Shown: positions 4,726-5,527 of the stretch, one piece after another
Position numbering within the stretch: the first letter of the stretch is position 1
Layout of the letters: each line of letters starts with the position of its first letter
Origin: Candidatus Omnitrophota bacterium
GTDB lineage: Bacteria > Omnitrophota > Gorgyraeia > Zapsychrales > Fredricksoniimonadaceae
Direction: 5' to 3'
Assembly: GCA_016789035.1 (NCBI GenBank)
Contig: JAEUSC010000479.1
Location: 1-5,527, forward strand
Length of the DNA: 5,527 nt
Program-made: the position numbers and the translations under genes
The notes under the pieces: model-generated
Seen by the model: only the letters and a program-made list of their open reading frames with translations
What the model was told of the DNA's origin: nothing
The model's database searches: none

Positions 4726-5527
4726 TGCTGTAGTTCTAAATTACCTTAAAAAGCAGAAGATTAAAGCGGTTGAAGTCTTCGACTTTGATAATAAAAAAGT
4801 CCAATATTCCAAAGACATTAAGGGCTGGAAGATTGATAAGTTCCGAGGAGAGGAGGAAACGGTTCGTGCTTATATTCTTGCAAAACTTGTCAATGAACTT
4901 GGATACAAACTAGAGAATATCGAGATCGAACAAGAATACGATATTGGACGACCTAAAGTAAATAAGCCACGAATAGACATAATTGTAAAAGATGAACACG
5001 GGAACGCCTTCTTATACATTGAGCTCAAAAGTCCCCAGGATTTTGAGAAAGATAAGGATGAAATCATTGAGAAACAGCTTTTCAACCTTGCTTCGCAAGA
5101 AAAGGGTCAAGGCAAGAATGTAAAGTATCTTGTACTTTATACAATAGAGGTGGTAAAGGATGTGATCAAAGATAAATGCATCTTAATTGACTATGAAAAA
5201 TTCCCTTCTTTTGATTCGTGGAAAGAAATACTTAATTTTGCCGATAAACTTCCGGAAAGATACGGACTACCCCAAAAAGAACCATACATTAAGAACGGAA
5301 ATAAGGATTTAGAAACAAATTTTTCACATGAGCAATTAAATAGCCTCAGAAAGAACTTACATAACGTCCTCTGGGGAGGCGGTGGAACCGATGACAATGA
5401 AATCTTTGCTTCACTCACAAGGCTATTGCTAGCAAAGATACAAGATGAAAGCGAGAAAAAATCAGGTGAAAAGTATGATTTTCAGTTATTTGCTTTCAAA
5501 AACGGTCAGAACTTTGAGAGCAACGAA
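4718..5527 (+). CDS. Restriction-modification protein, N-terminal nuclease-like domain and start of N6-adenine methylase (partial)
   Basis: This frame is open from ATG 4718 to the window edge (270 residues, no stop). A Shine-Dalgarno site AAGGA (4708-4712) lies five bases upstream. Residues about 45-145 look like the nuclease-type domain found at the N-terminus of type I R subunits (HSDR_N-like). ETVRAYILAKLVNELGY is the first helix, followed by RIDIIV with D87, and IELKSP with E102 and K104. Together these give a D-x14-E-x-K PD-(D/E)xK signature, with Q120 in KQLFNLA after it. YLVLYT, then ILIDYEKF and DKLPERYGL follow. From about 203, ELxxLRKNLHNVLWGGG-like sequence and NEIFASLTRLLLAKIQDE match the helical N-terminal region of HsdM-type adenine methylases. 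The missing part should therefore contain the SAM-binding and NPPF/Y motifs. A single-chain restriction-methylase (type IIG-like) is the likeliest reading; a methylase with a degenerate nuclease domain is the alternative. Confidence 0.82.
   Translation, partial: MNNAVVLNYLKKQKIKAVEVFDFDNKKVQYSKDIKGWKIDKFRGEEETVRAYILAKLVNELGYKLENIEIEQEYDIGRPKVNKPRIDIIVKDEHGNAFLYIELKSPQDFEKDKDEIIEKQLFNLASQEKGQGKNVKYLVLYTIEVVKDVIKDKCILIDYEKFPSFDSWKEILNFADKLPERYGLPQKEPYIKNGNKDLETNFSHEQLNSLRKNLHNVLWGGGGTDDNEIFASLTRLLLAKIQDESEKKSGEKYDFQLFAFKNGQNFESNE

Noticed and set aside
4870..5418. Minus-strand open frames opposite the restriction gene (4870-5085, 5191-5418)
   Set aside because: Low-complexity Ser/Phe/Leu-rich translations are typical of the complement of a lysine/glutamate-rich gene, and the plus-strand protein has clear motifs.
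1..5527. CRISPR array, tRNA or rRNA genes
   Set aside because: No regularly spaced direct repeats, tRNA-like cloverleaf ends or rRNA motifs were noticed on either strand.

Overview
The window looks like an accessory, mobile-element-rich part of a bacterial genome. Start codons, Shine-Dalgarno sites and a Sec signal peptide are all bacterial, and TGA, TAA and TAG all act as stops. The AT-rich, lysine/asparagine-rich genes and the family make-up resemble uncultured candidate-phylum bacteria (an Omnitrophota- or Patescibacteria-like repertoire). That includes a protein with a C-terminal winged-helix-like domain, a gene II/X-type phage/plasmid replication protein, and an Xre regulator leading a nuclease-methylase. 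The taxonomic guess is weak and is inferred from remembered families.

Region 1 (1-1239, minus strand) is a complete or nearly complete IS3-family insertion sequence. It has 24-bp imperfect inverted ends (20 of 24 matching), an OrfA helix-turn-helix protein and an OrfB DDE transposase. The two are joined by a -1 frameshift on A7G, followed at 5 nt by a perfect 10-bp stem. The IS is visibly more GC-rich than its surroundings and landed inside a gene for a small secreted protein (1237-1713, minus). The first three bases of the IS (TGA) are that gene's new stop codon, and the rest of the gene would lie left of the window.

Region 2 (1714-1807) is a short AT-rich divergent intergenic region. It holds an extended -10 promoter firing rightward into a 350-residue protein of unknown function (1808-2860) that ends in a winged-helix-like domain.

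Region 3 (2861-5527, plus strand) starts with an 88-bp gap containing a perfect palindrome. A tight gene row follows: a 63-residue hypothetical protein, a SpoVG-family protein, a gene II/X-like replication initiator, a 64-residue Xre/Cro-type regulator, and the N-terminal 270 residues of a restriction-modification-type protein running off the right edge. The last protein has a PD-(D/E)xK nuclease-like domain followed by the start of an N6-adenine methylase helical domain. Consecutive genes overlap (41, 59 and 8 nt) or are 17 nt apart, so this is probably one operon. The most economical reading is an integrated plasmid or filamentous-phage-like element that brings its own replication initiator, a nucleic-acid-binding accessory and a regulated restriction/defence gene.
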